From NCBI GenBank assembly GCA_015068975.1, contig SVJM01000013.1:1-47441 (forward strand): a DNA stretch of 47,441 bases, written 5' to 3'. This DNA is from Oscillospiraceae bacterium. GTDB taxonomy: Bacteria > Bacillota > Clostridia > UMGS1810. Positions 16,260 to 24,359 of the stretch are shown here, piece by piece. Under the pieces are notes generated by a model. It had not been told where the DNA came from and ran no database searches. It worked only from the letters and a program-made list of their open reading frames with translations. Made by a program: the position numbers and the translations under genes. How positions within the stretch are numbered: the first letter of the stretch is position 1; each line of letters begins with the position of its first letter.

Positions 16260-17177
16260 ATGGATGTATGCGTAATAGGATGCGGTCCTTCAGGAGTAAG
16301 TGCGTCAATTTATCTTAAAATGGCAGGCTATGATGTGGAGGTTTTTGAAGGGAATATTATTGGCGGACAAATGAACACCACTCCCGAAGTGCGAAATCTT
16401 GCAGGTGCAGGAAGTATAAGTGGATGGGAGCTTTCAAAAAAGATGTCCCAGCAACTCAAAGAACACGATATAAGAGTGATGGCAGAAGAGGTCATAGACG
16501 TGGATTTAAAAAATACACCAAAAAAGATTGTTACCCCAAAAGGTGTATATGAAGCGGATGCGGTAGTCATAGCAAATGGTGTCATCCGTCGTGAACTGGG
16601 ATGCGAAAATGAGGAAAGGTTTAAGGGAAAAGGGGTATCATATTGTGCTGTGTGTGATGGGTTTTTGTATAAAGGAAAGGTGGTAGCTGTGATAGGCGGA
16701 GGAAACAGTGCCCTTGAAGACACTCTATATCTTTCGTCAATATGCAAAAAGGTGTATCTTATCCACAGAAGAGAAGAGTTTCGAGGGGACAGAGTGATGC
16801 TTGACAGAATAAGAAGCACCTCAAATGTAGAAATAATCACACCTGCCACAGTAGAAAAAATCACTGGTGATGAAAGGGTGGAAGCTATCTCCATTAATGT
16901 AAATGGGATTAATCAGTACAAAAAAACTGACGGAGTATTTGTTGCCGTAGGTCTCAAGCCCTGTAATGAGATGTTTTCCAGATATATAAGTCTGGATGAA
17001 AGAGGATATATCCTTGCCGATGAAATGTGCCGGACAGATTGCAATGGGGTATATGCAGTGGGAGATACGAGAAGAAAGCACCTTCGTCAGATTGTGACAG
17101 CGATGAGCGATGGCGCAGTAGCCAGTGATGATATAATAAGAAATTTGTCAAAAAAACACCAAACAAATCTTGATTAA
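16260..17177 (+). CDS. trxB: Thioredoxin reductase
   Basis: A 305-residue FAD/NADPH pyridine nucleotide-disulfide oxidoreductase. It has an N-terminal FAD site (CVIGCGPSGVSASIYL), a redox-active pair C129-A-V-C132 in CAVCDG, an NADPH site (VIGGGNSALEDTLYL followed by HRREEFRG), and a C-terminal FAD segment (GVYAVGDTRRKHLRQIV). Length and motif order are those of bacterial TrxB. Clostridia often hold several copies, some using ferredoxin; the NADPH-type motifs here favour the classical enzyme. AAAGGAG precedes the start. No thioredoxin gene is adjacent. Confidence 0.9.
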   Translation: MDVCVIGCGPSGVSASIYLKMAGYDVEVFEGNIIGGQMNTTPEVRNLAGAGSISGWELSKKMSQQLKEHDIRVMAEEVIDVDLKNTPKKIVTPKGVYEADAVVIANGVIRRELGCENEERFKGKGVSYCAVCDGFLYKGKVVAVIGGGNSALEDTLYLSSICKKVYLIHRREEFRGDRVMLDRIRSTSNVEIITPATVEKITGDERVEAISINVNGINQYKKTDGVFVAVGLKPCNEMFSRYISLDERGYILADEMCRTDCNGVYAVGDTRRKHLRQIVTAMSDGAVASDDIIRNLSKKHQTNLD

Positions 17178-17237
17178 TTTCACGCTTTGTGTTAATATTT
17201 AAAAGATGTTATAAAATTTTAGGGAGCAATAAATAAC

Positions 17238-17882
17238 ATGGAAACATATTTATTTGATTTTGACGGTACTCTTGTTGATTCTATGCCGGCATATGTGTCT
17301 ATAATGAAAAGAATCCTTGATGAAAATAACATTTCATATAATAACGATCTGATAAAGGTCATCACGCCTTTGGGATTTATGAAAACAGCAGAGTATTTTT
17401 CCAAGGAATTAGGACTTAAGATGCCATTGGAAGATATTATCAAAACAATGGGCAGCTGGGCTATTGATGAGTATACCTACAATATACCTGCAAAGAAAAA
17501 CGTGCAAAAGGTATTAAAACAGCTGAAGGAAGAGGGAGTAAGCCTTAATGTGCTTACTGCAAGTCCTCACCTGACACTTGATCCTTGTCTTAAGAGGCTG
17601 GGATTATATGATCTCTTTGATAACGTGTGGTCATGTGATGATTTCTTGACCACAAAGGCAGATCCTGAAATATACCGTATGGTAGCAGAAAAGCTTGGAA
17701 GAAATGTGGAAGACATACTGTTTTTTGATGACAATTACAACGCAGATAAAACTGCTAAGGAAGCAGGACTCAAGGTATGCGGAGTATATGATGAAACATC
17801 TGAAGAATATGCCAAAGAGATAAAGGATATCTGCGATTATTATATTTATGATTTTTCTGAAATTCTTGATTTCAGAGACTAA
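17238..17882 (+). CDS. HAD-family hydrolase (phosphoglycolate phosphatase-like)
   Basis: A 214-residue HAD phosphatase. Motif I is LFDFDGTLVDS, motif II is NVLTASPH, and motif III/IV is FFDDNYNADKTAKEAG. The insert after motif I is a helical cap (subfamily I). It probably dephosphorylates a small phosphometabolite; the substrate cannot be assigned. It lies 60 bp after trxB and 26 bp before the SLBB gene, all on one strand. Confidence 0.85.
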   Translation: METYLFDFDGTLVDSMPAYVSIMKRILDENNISYNNDLIKVITPLGFMKTAEYFSKELGLKMPLEDIIKTMGSWAIDEYTYNIPAKKNVQKVLKQLKEEGVSLNVLTASPHLTLDPCLKRLGLYDLFDNVWSCDDFLTTKADPEIYRMVAEKLGRNVEDILFFDDNYNADKTAKEAGLKVCGVYDETSEEYAKEIKDICDYYIYDFSEILDFRD

Positions 17883-17908
17883 AAACAACGGAGATATTTT
17901 GATATACT

Positions 17909-18292
17909 ATGGATAAAAACAAACCTTTGTTCAAAATTGTAATATTCATAATAGTTGTTATCGTAATGGGACTTTTTTTGAAGTCCTATTTGTCAGATGG
18001 CAAGGAGTATTCGGTAGATACATCTTATGAATCCACGGAAGGAGCTTTATCTTCTGACAGAGAACAATGTATGGTGGACATAAGCGGCGAAGTCAACAAT
18101 CCGGGAGTCTACAGCGTTAAGATGGGGATAATAGTTGATCAGGCGATTATGGCAGCAGGGGGATATACCCAGAGTGCAGACATAGAAGCTATCAATCGTG
18201 CCGAGAGAGTTTATGATGGTATGAAGATAGTGGTGCCAAAAGCAGATGATGATACCTATATGGATATATACAAAGGTATTCTTAATAATTAA
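17909..18292 (+). CDS. Membrane-anchored SLBB-domain protein, ComEA-like without the DNA-binding part
   Basis: A 127-residue protein with an N-terminal transmembrane anchor (about 9-27) and one SLBB domain (about 48-112: VDISGEVNNPGVYSVKMG, ending MKIVVPKA). This is the first half of the competence DNA receptor ComEA. The C-terminal helix-hairpin-helix that binds DNA is absent, and nothing in the downstream sequence restores it in another frame. It may be a degenerate ComEA or an independent small surface protein. Confidence 0.75.
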   Translation: MDKNKPLFKIVIFIIVVIVMGLFLKSYLSDGKEYSVDTSYESTEGALSSDREQCMVDISGEVNNPGVYSVKMGIIVDQAIMAAGGYTQSADIEAINRAERVYDGMKIVVPKADDDTYMDIYKGILNN

Positions 18293-18306
18293 ATATCAAA
18301 AAACAC

Positions 18307-18335
18307 TTTACACAACAAGAAAAAAATGTTAAAAT
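18307..18335 (+). promoter_or_regulatory. Promoter of the NSS transporter gene
   Basis: -35 TTTACA (18307-18312), 17 bp, -10 TAAAAT (18330-18335), 46 bp upstream of the start codon. Confidence 0.7.
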
Positions 18336-18381
18336 CTTGTTTGGTATTGAAATATAATGATAAATATTTTGGGGGTATAAA

Positions 18382-19788
18382 ATGGAAAACAAAAGAGGAA
18401 GTTTTACCGGTAGTCTCGGATTCGTCCTTGCTGCAGCCGGTAGTGCGGTAGGTCTTGGAAACCTTTGGAGATTTCCTTATCTTGCTGCAAAAAATGGCGG
18501 AGGTATATTTTTGCTTGTATACATCATACTTGCGCTCACATTCGGATTTGCACTTATGACAACAGAAATTGCACTGGGAAGAAAGACCCAGAGAAGTCCT
18601 ATCGGTGCTTTTCAGACAGCAGACAAGAGATTTACGTGGCTTGGATATCTGATCCTTATAGTACCTGTAATCATTTTCCCATATTACTGTGTAATAGGCG
18701 GATGGGTGACAAAGTATGCTTTTACATACATTTCAGGTAACGGTGCAGCTGCTATGGATCCTACAGGCGGATTCTTCTATCAGGCAATCGGTCTCTCTGA
18801 TACATTTCAGGCAGAGCCTTTGATGTGGTTCTTGCTGTTTATGGTTGCTACTGCAGTGTTTGTATATCTTGGTGTTGATAAAGGAATAGAAAAGTGCTCA
18901 AAGGTACTTATGCCACTTCTTCTTATACTCGTTTTGTTTATAGCAGGGTATTCTCTTACACTTAAGAATCCGACAAATGGTGTTACTGCAATAGACGGAC
19001 TTAAGATTTATCTTATACCAAATTTTGAAGGCATGACATTTACAAGATTTTTGCATGTGGTTCTTGATGCTATGGGACAGTTGTTCTATTCTATGAGCTT
19101 AGCTATGGGTATTATGATCACATATGGATCATATACACCTAAGAAGTCAAGCCTTGTACAGTCAGTAAATCACATTGAACTTTTTGACACAGGTATAGCA
19201 CTTCTTGCAGGTGTAATTATGGTACCGGTTGTGTATTGTTTCTTAGGTAGTGATGGCCTCGCTCAGGCTGGACCTTCTCTTATGTTTGTTGCGCTCCCTC
19301 AGGTGTTCAGTGCAATGGGATGGTTTGGTGATGTTATAGGTGCGTTGTTTTTCATACTTGTAATATTTGCTGCAATCACATCGTCTATTTCTCTTCTTGA
19401 AGCAATTTCATCTATGATTATGGACAGATTCAATATTTCAAGAAAAGTTGCTACTACAATAGTTCTGGTTGTATCTTTGATTATCGGTGTTATCACATGC
19501 TTAGGCTACAACTTACTTCTTGTAGAAGTAGATCTTCCTAACGGAGCTAAGGGACAGCAGATACTGGATATCCTTGACTGGTTCTCAAATAACTTCATTA
19601 TGCCTATAGTTGCATTCTTTACATGTATTGCTGCCGGTTGGTTCATCGGTACAAAGTATATATGTGATGAAGTTAGTCTCAATGGAGAGAAGTTCTCAAG
19701 AAAGAAGCTTTATGAAATTATGGTAAAATATGTAAGTCCTGTACTTTTGCTTATAATTTTCTTAAACGGCTTCGGTGTGTTCGGCTGA
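18382..19788 (+). CDS. Sodium-dependent neurotransmitter:sodium symporter (NSS) family transporter
   Basis: A 468-residue integral membrane protein with about 11-12 hydrophobic segments. The family signature is at the N-terminus: AAAGSAVGLGNLWRFPYLAA, with the unwound TM1 region that binds sodium and substrate, followed by NGGGIFLLVY. Bacterial members (LeuT, MhsT, TnaT) import amino acids with sodium. The specificity cannot be read from sequence. It is monocistronic, with its own promoter and terminator. Confidence 0.93.
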   Translation: MENKRGSFTGSLGFVLAAAGSAVGLGNLWRFPYLAAKNGGGIFLLVYIILALTFGFALMTTEIALGRKTQRSPIGAFQTADKRFTWLGYLILIVPVIIFPYYCVIGGWVTKYAFTYISGNGAAAMDPTGGFFYQAIGLSDTFQAEPLMWFLLFMVATAVFVYLGVDKGIEKCSKVLMPLLLILVLFIAGYSLTLKNPTNGVTAIDGLKIYLIPNFEGMTFTRFLHVVLDAMGQLFYSMSLAMGIMITYGSYTPKKSSLVQSVNHIELFDTGIALLAGVIMVPVVYCFLGSDGLAQAGPSLMFVALPQVFSAMGWFGDVIGALFFILVIFAAITSSISLLEAISSMIMDRFNISRKVATTIVLVVSLIIGVITCLGYNLLLVEVDLPNGAKGQQILDILDWFSNNFIMPIVAFFTCIAAGWFIGTKYICDEVSLNGEKFSRKKLYEIMVKYVSPVLLLIIFLNGFGVFG

Positions 19789-19808
19789 TAAATGATATAG
19801 TTATTACC

Positions 19809-19851
19809 AAGTGGGACTGTAAAGTATATTTTGCAGTCCCACTTGTTTAAG
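19809..19851 (+). terminator. Terminator after the NSS transporter
   Basis: AAGTGGGACTG pairs with CAGTCCCACTT and is followed by a T-rich tail. It overlaps the region just upstream of trmO. Confidence 0.8.
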
Positions 19852-19881
19852 AAAAAATTAGTTTTTGAAACGGATGGTTTT

Positions 19882-20547
19882 ATGGAAATAATCGCTGATA
19901 TTCAAAATGATTATAAAGAAAAATTCGGTATTCCAAGACAATCAGGACTAAGTCCAAATGTGATATCAAAAATTATATTCAGAAAAGAATACAGGGTAAA
20001 GGAAGCCTTGATGGGGCTTAGTGAATATTCTCATTTGTGGATATTGTGGGATTTCAATCTTTTAAAAAAGAATTCCTGGTCACCTACAGTAAGACCCCCT
20101 GTACTTGGTGGCAACAAAAGGGTAGGGGTATTTGCCACAAGATCTCCAAATCGTCCCAATTCTATAGGCTTAAGCTGTGTAAAGATAGAGAAAATCTCAT
20201 ACGACGAAAAGGATTCACCCATAATCTATGTGTCAGGTGCCGATATGGCAGACGGCACTCCTGTGTATGATATCAAGCCATATATTCCCTATGCTGATTG
20301 TATCCCCGATGCTGTGGGAAGTTTTTCGGACAGCTATAAGGATGAAAAGTGTGCAGTAATATATGATGACAGGGTATTTGAAGGAGTAAAGGAAGATATT
20401 AAGGACAATATAATTGATATACTTTCCCTTAACCCATGCCCAAGATATATTGATGATAACAACAGGGTGTTTGGTATGACCTTCGGGGATTGGGAAATAA
20501 AATTTACATCAGATGGAAATACAGTGAAAGTAATCTCTGTAATGTGA
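19882..20547 (+). CDS. trmO: tRNA (adenine(37)-N6)-methyltransferase TrmO
   Basis: A 221-residue member of the TsaA/VirR/YaeB (TrmO) family. It methylates N6-threonylcarbamoyladenosine at tRNA position 37 using SAM. Characteristic stretches are KEKFGIPRQSGLS, EYSHLWILWDFN, GVFATRSPNRPNSIGLS, and later DIKPYIPYAD. The start at 19882 gives the normal TrmO N-terminus (MEIIADIQNDYKEKF); codons upstream overlap the terminator of the previous gene. The ribosome site is weak. The gene ends 29 bp before the GH13 gene. Confidence 0.92.
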   Translation: MEIIADIQNDYKEKFGIPRQSGLSPNVISKIIFRKEYRVKEALMGLSEYSHLWILWDFNLLKKNSWSPTVRPPVLGGNKRVGVFATRSPNRPNSIGLSCVKIEKISYDEKDSPIIYVSGADMADGTPVYDIKPYIPYADCIPDAVGSFSDSYKDEKCAVIYDDRVFEGVKEDIKDNIIDILSLNPCPRYIDDNNRVFGMTFGDWEIKFTSDGNTVKVISVM

Positions 20548-20576
20548 CAAATACAGGAATAGTCAGGAGGTTTATT

Positions 20577-21884
20577 ATGTGGTTTGACGAAAGAGTTTTT
20601 TATCAGATATATCCTTTGGGGTTTTGTGGATGCGAAAGGGAAAATGACTATACCCTCCATCACAGATTGGATAAAATAGAAGAGCATATCCCTCATATGA
20701 AGGAGATTGGTGTGGGAGCGGTGCTTTTTAATCCGCTTTTTGAAAGTGAAAGACACGGATATGATACTGTTGACTTTTTTAAGGTGGATTCAAGGCTGGG
20801 TACAAATGAAGAGTTTAAGTCATTGGTCCAAAAGCTTCACGCAAATGATATAAAGGTAGTTCTTGACGGAGTGTTTAACCACGTGGGAAGGAAGTTTTTT
20901 GCCTTTGAGGATGTGAAATCAAACCGTGAAGTATCACATTACAAAGATTGGTTTAATGTGTGGTTTGACGGAAATTCAGCCTATAATGACGGCTTTGGAT
21001 ACGAAGGCTGGGAAGGCCATCAGGAGCTTGTAAAGCTTAATCTTTCAAATCCTGATTGCTTAAACCATATAACAGAAGCCATCAGATATTATATAAATGA
21101 GTTTGATATAGACGGATTAAGGCTTGATGTGTGTTATCTTTTGCCTGAGTGGTTTTTAAGGTATTTAAGAGAGGAAACCTCTAAATTAAAAAGTGATTTC
21201 TTCCTTGTGGGAGAGGTGATACATTGTCAGAATTTCAGTCAGCATATAGAACCACAAAAGCTTGATTCCATTACAGGTTATGAATGCTTCAAGGGAATGG
21301 TATCGAGTATAAACACAAATAATTTGTTTGAGATAGAATACTCTCTCACAAGACTTTTTTCATCAGTGGACTGGGCACTTATGAGAGGAAAGCATCTTCT
21401 TAATTTCGTTGACAATCATGATGTGATAAGAGCGTATACCGCAATTTCGGATAAGAGAAATATACTAAATCTGTATTCACTTCTTTACGCTATACCGGGT
21501 ATGCCGTGTATATATTATGGCTCGGAGTTTGGCGTAGAAGGTGACAAGTCGGATAATGATTATAATTTAAGACCATTTATTGACGATATATCAAAGGATA
21601 AATGCCCGGAACTTACCAAACATATAAAGAAACTTTCGGCGATACGTTCAGAAAGCAAAGTGTTGTCATACGGGGATTATTCCAAGTGTGTATTAAACAA
21701 TAAGTATATGGTATTTAAAAGATCCTTTGAAGGTCACAGTATATTTTTTGCTATAAATATCGGTGAAGAAAGTGTCAGTGTGTATGTGGAACAGGGAGAG
21801 GGGTCAGATTTACTTACAGATAGTATGGTAAACCTTTCTGAGCTTACTATAGAGCCCTTCTCTTCAATGATAATATACAGATAG
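20577..21884 (+). CDS. Intracellular GH13 alpha-amylase-family glycosidase
   Basis: A 435-residue alpha-glucan-active enzyme. The (beta/alpha)8 barrel shows all four GH13 regions: VLDGVFNHVG; GLRLDVCYLL with nucleophile D184; VGEVIH with acid/base E213; and FVDNHD with D282. There is no signal peptide, so it acts on imported malto-oligosaccharides, like neopullulanase or cyclomaltodextrinase-type enzymes. The N-terminal extra domain of many of those is missing. AGGAGG lies 7 nt before the ATG. Confidence 0.9.
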   Translation: MWFDERVFYQIYPLGFCGCERENDYTLHHRLDKIEEHIPHMKEIGVGAVLFNPLFESERHGYDTVDFFKVDSRLGTNEEFKSLVQKLHANDIKVVLDGVFNHVGRKFFAFEDVKSNREVSHYKDWFNVWFDGNSAYNDGFGYEGWEGHQELVKLNLSNPDCLNHITEAIRYYINEFDIDGLRLDVCYLLPEWFLRYLREETSKLKSDFFLVGEVIHCQNFSQHIEPQKLDSITGYECFKGMVSSINTNNLFEIEYSLTRLFSSVDWALMRGKHLLNFVDNHDVIRAYTAISDKRNILNLYSLLYAIPGMPCIYYGSEFGVEGDKSDNDYNLRPFIDDISKDKCPELTKHIKKLSAIRSESKVLSYGDYSKCVLNNKYMVFKRSFEGHSIFFAINIGEESVSVYVEQGEGSDLLTDSMVNLSELTIEPFSSMIIYR

Positions 21885-21895
21885 GAGATACAAAA

Positions 21896-22804
21896 ATGCT
21901 TAGTTTGATAGTTGCAAAACAGGTTGCAATAATGTTTTTGCTTATCGGTGTAGGTTTTGTCCTTACAAAGTTTGATAAGTTAAACGACACCGGAGCAAAG
22001 TTCTTTACAAATATTCTTCTTATGGCAGTTACTCCTGCCGTTCTTATCAATGCATATCAAAGACCCTTTGAAGTAAGACTTGCAAAAGAGCTTGTGATGG
22101 GTGCTGTCCTTACATTGATAATTCATATTGTGGCAATTCTTCTTTGTATGGTAGTATTCAGAAGGGAAGATACACTAAGATACCGTGTGGCAAGATTCGG
22201 AGCAGTGTACTCAAACTGCGGATTTATGGCTATTCCCCTTCTCTCTGCAACATTGGGATCGGAAGGTGTATTTTATGGGTCTTCATACCTTGCTACATTT
22301 ACAATAATATACTGGACATTGGGTGTATATACACTTACAGAAAACAAAAAGGACCTTTCTTTGAAAAGTATATTTATAAATCCGGGAATTATAGGCTCGG
22401 TAATTGCTATTTCGCTTTTTGTTTTTGGTGTCAAGCTTCCACCTCTTGTTTCTGATTGCGTGGATGATCTTGCAGCTATGAATACACCGCTTAGTATGAT
22501 TGTTCTGGGTACATATCTTGCCAAAATCAGACTTTCTGAAACATTCAAAAATAAGCTTCTCTATATGGCAGTGGGTATGAGATTGTTTATTATACCTGTG
22601 ATTACCTGGCTTATTATGATGGTGTACCCGATAAATGATATTGCAGGCAAGGCTATACTTATTGCGGCAGGATGCCCTGCGGCAGCAGTTACAAGCCTTT
22701 TTGCATCAAATTACGGACTTGATGCAACATTCGGCTCGGAGATTGTGTCTGTAAGTACACTTCTGTCAATAGTGTCAATACCGCTGATTGTACTTCTGGT
22801 ATAA
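21896..22804 (+). CDS. AEC-family (auxin efflux carrier-like) transporter
   Basis: A 302-residue protein with about 10 transmembrane segments. The AEC pattern is clear at both halves: GVGFVLTKFDKLNDTGAKF near the start, SNCGFMAIPLLSATLG in the middle, and GCPAAAVTSLFASNYG near the end. Bacterial members are thought to move organic acids or amino acids such as malate; the substrate is unknown. It starts 12 bp after the GH13 stop, probably co-transcribed. Confidence 0.88.
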   Translation: MLSLIVAKQVAIMFLLIGVGFVLTKFDKLNDTGAKFFTNILLMAVTPAVLINAYQRPFEVRLAKELVMGAVLTLIIHIVAILLCMVVFRREDTLRYRVARFGAVYSNCGFMAIPLLSATLGSEGVFYGSSYLATFTIIYWTLGVYTLTENKKDLSLKSIFINPGIIGSVIAISLFVFGVKLPPLVSDCVDDLAAMNTPLSMIVLGTYLAKIRLSETFKNKLLYMAVGMRLFIIPVITWLIMMVYPINDIAGKAILIAAGCPAAAVTSLFASNYGLDATFGSEIVSVSTLLSIVSIPLIVLLV

Positions 22805-22824
22805 AATCTGATTGATACTCTTTG

Positions 22825-22853
22825 TTGACTTTTGTCGATGAAGATGGTATTAT
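22825..22853 (+). promoter_or_regulatory. Promoter of the cobalamin-riboswitch operon
   Basis: -35 TTGACT (22825-22830), 17 bp, -10 TATTAT (22848-22853), directly upstream of the riboswitch. Confidence 0.75.
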
Positions 22854-22873
22854 AAATTAACAAAAAAATTAAT

Positions 22874-23090
22874 ATTCACACAGTGTGTCGGGTATGGCTT
22901 AAATGCCATATCCGGTGAAAAGGGAAGCAGGTGAGACGCCTGCGCGATAACTGTCGCCGTATTACCATATTTTGTTCGTTGACGAAAGTCAGTCATTGGG
23001 AAACTGAGAAGGCAGAACAAAATTTGCCGTTACAAACGGAAGGGTATAAGCCGGAAGACCTGCATTGATGTTGCTTTGTAAAATAGATTT
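22874..23090 (+). promoter_or_regulatory. Cobalamin (adenosylcobalamin-type) riboswitch aptamer
   Basis: The conserved core is visible: GGTGAAAAGGGAAGCAGGTG, then GACGCCTGCGCGATAACTGTC, and the 3' B12-box equivalent AAGCCGGAAGACCTGCAT. Spacing and order fit the cobalamin riboswitch family (RF00174). It precedes a DUF4430/ECF transporter operon, so B12 or another corrinoid is expected to switch expression off. The subclass was not determined. Confidence 0.92.
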
Positions 23091-23141
23091 TCTATAGAAG
23101 CGACTATTCCGTATCTTCGGATGTGATACGCATAAATTCAG

Positions 23142-23172
23142 TTGCGATAGCCTTTGGCTGTCGCAATTTTTT
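23142..23172 (+). terminator. Riboswitch expression-platform terminator
   Basis: TTGCGATAGCC pairs with GGCTGTCGCAA and is followed by TTTTTT. It sits between the aptamer and the first gene. An alternative hairpin just upstream (CGTATC/GATACG) may take part in switching. Confidence 0.85.
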
Positions 23173-23229
23173 ATTTGTCAGTATCTTTACATCCCTTTTC
23201 TTTTGCTGTGTAAAAAAAGGAGAAAAGCT

Positions 23230-24351
23230 ATGAAAAGATTATTGAGTGTTGTTATGTTGGTTGTGGTGCTTTTTGGCACTATGTACGTATCATATGCGGA
23301 TGATACCACAAATCCCGTGTATGCCTATGTTACGGCAGAGAATAATGTATATTCTGTAAGTGAAGGTGCCGAGTGGGATGGCAGGCTTCTTGATATGTAC
23401 AAGGTGGAAATAACACCGGGAGATAAGGTGGTTGATGTAGTCAAAAAAGCCTTCCAACAAAATAATATATCTGCCACAGGCTTTGAAGATAACTATGTTA
23501 CAGAAATTGGCGGAGTGGAAGCTCTGGAAAGCTCTATGTACAGCGGATGGATGCTTACTATAAATGACTGGTTTACAAATTACGGAGTAGGCGAATTCTA
23601 TGTGAAGGAAAATGATGTTATTGCATTTGTTTATTCTAATGAATTTGGCTCTGATGTGGGTAGTGACTGGTCAAATTCATCCACCCTTTTGAATTCTGTG
23701 AACTTTTCTTGTGGTATCCTTGATAAGTCATTTGAAAAAAATACTTATGATTACACTCTCACTTTGCCACCTTATATTGAAAAAATAAAAATTACCCCCA
23801 CAGCAGAAAACAAAAACTATCAGGTAAGAGCTTACAAGAACGCAAATATATCCTGTGATAATGGTATCTATTCTGTAGAAAATGAAAAGGATTATGAAGA
23901 TATAATATCAGGATTGGCAGACGGTATAATTCCTGATTCACTTGGCTATTGCAATAAAAATTCATATATAAGCGTAAAAGACGGAGATGTGATATCTGTT
24001 TGTTGCGGTCTGGATTATTATAACAGTATGAACACATCCGCAGGTGGCTCGGTGTACACATTTACTGTGAAGAAAAAAACATCCAAGTGTGAAATATCAA
24101 AAAACGAAGATGAAAGCATAATAACTGTAAATCCACTTACTCTTAACGGTGAAAATCTGAGGCTTATGTTGACATGCTACAATGGAAACAAGCTCTTGGA
24201 AATAAAAAGCACTGCTTTGTCATATGAAGATGCAAAGAACGGTTATTCATATGACTACAGTGAGTTTTGTGAAAACAATCAGGGAGAGGTATATGTGTAT
24301 CTTGTGAATTCAGGATTTATACCTGTTTCATCTAAAATGAGAGTTAAGTAG
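23230..24351 (+). CDS. Secreted DUF4430 (transcobalamin-like) protein with cadherin-like domain
   Basis: A 373-residue exported protein, first gene after a cobalamin riboswitch. It has a signal peptide (about 1-25, ending YVSYAD) and a DUF4430 domain (PF14478; about 40-145). That family is noted to resemble the corrinoid-embracing C-terminal domain of transcobalamin and intrinsic factor; its hallmark here is SGWMLTINDW and a closing EFGSDVGS. A cadherin-like beta-sandwich follows (about 150-285), then a further beta domain. AAGGAG precedes ATG 23230. I infer that it captures corrinoid outside the membrane. No anchor is seen; it may associate with its neighbours. Confidence 0.85.
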   Translation: MKRLLSVVMLVVVLFGTMYVSYADDTTNPVYAYVTAENNVYSVSEGAEWDGRLLDMYKVEITPGDKVVDVVKKAFQQNNISATGFEDNYVTEIGGVEALESSMYSGWMLTINDWFTNYGVGEFYVKENDVIAFVYSNEFGSDVGSDWSNSSTLLNSVNFSCGILDKSFEKNTYDYTLTLPPYIEKIKITPTAENKNYQVRAYKNANISCDNGIYSVENEKDYEDIISGLADGIIPDSLGYCNKNSYISVKDGDVISVCCGLDYYNSMNTSAGGSVYTFTVKKKTSKCEISKNEDESIITVNPLTLNGENLRLMLTCYNGNKLLEIKSTALSYEDAKNGYSYDYSEFCENNQGEVYVYLVNSGFIPVSSKMRVK

Positions 24352-24359
24352 GTGCAGAT

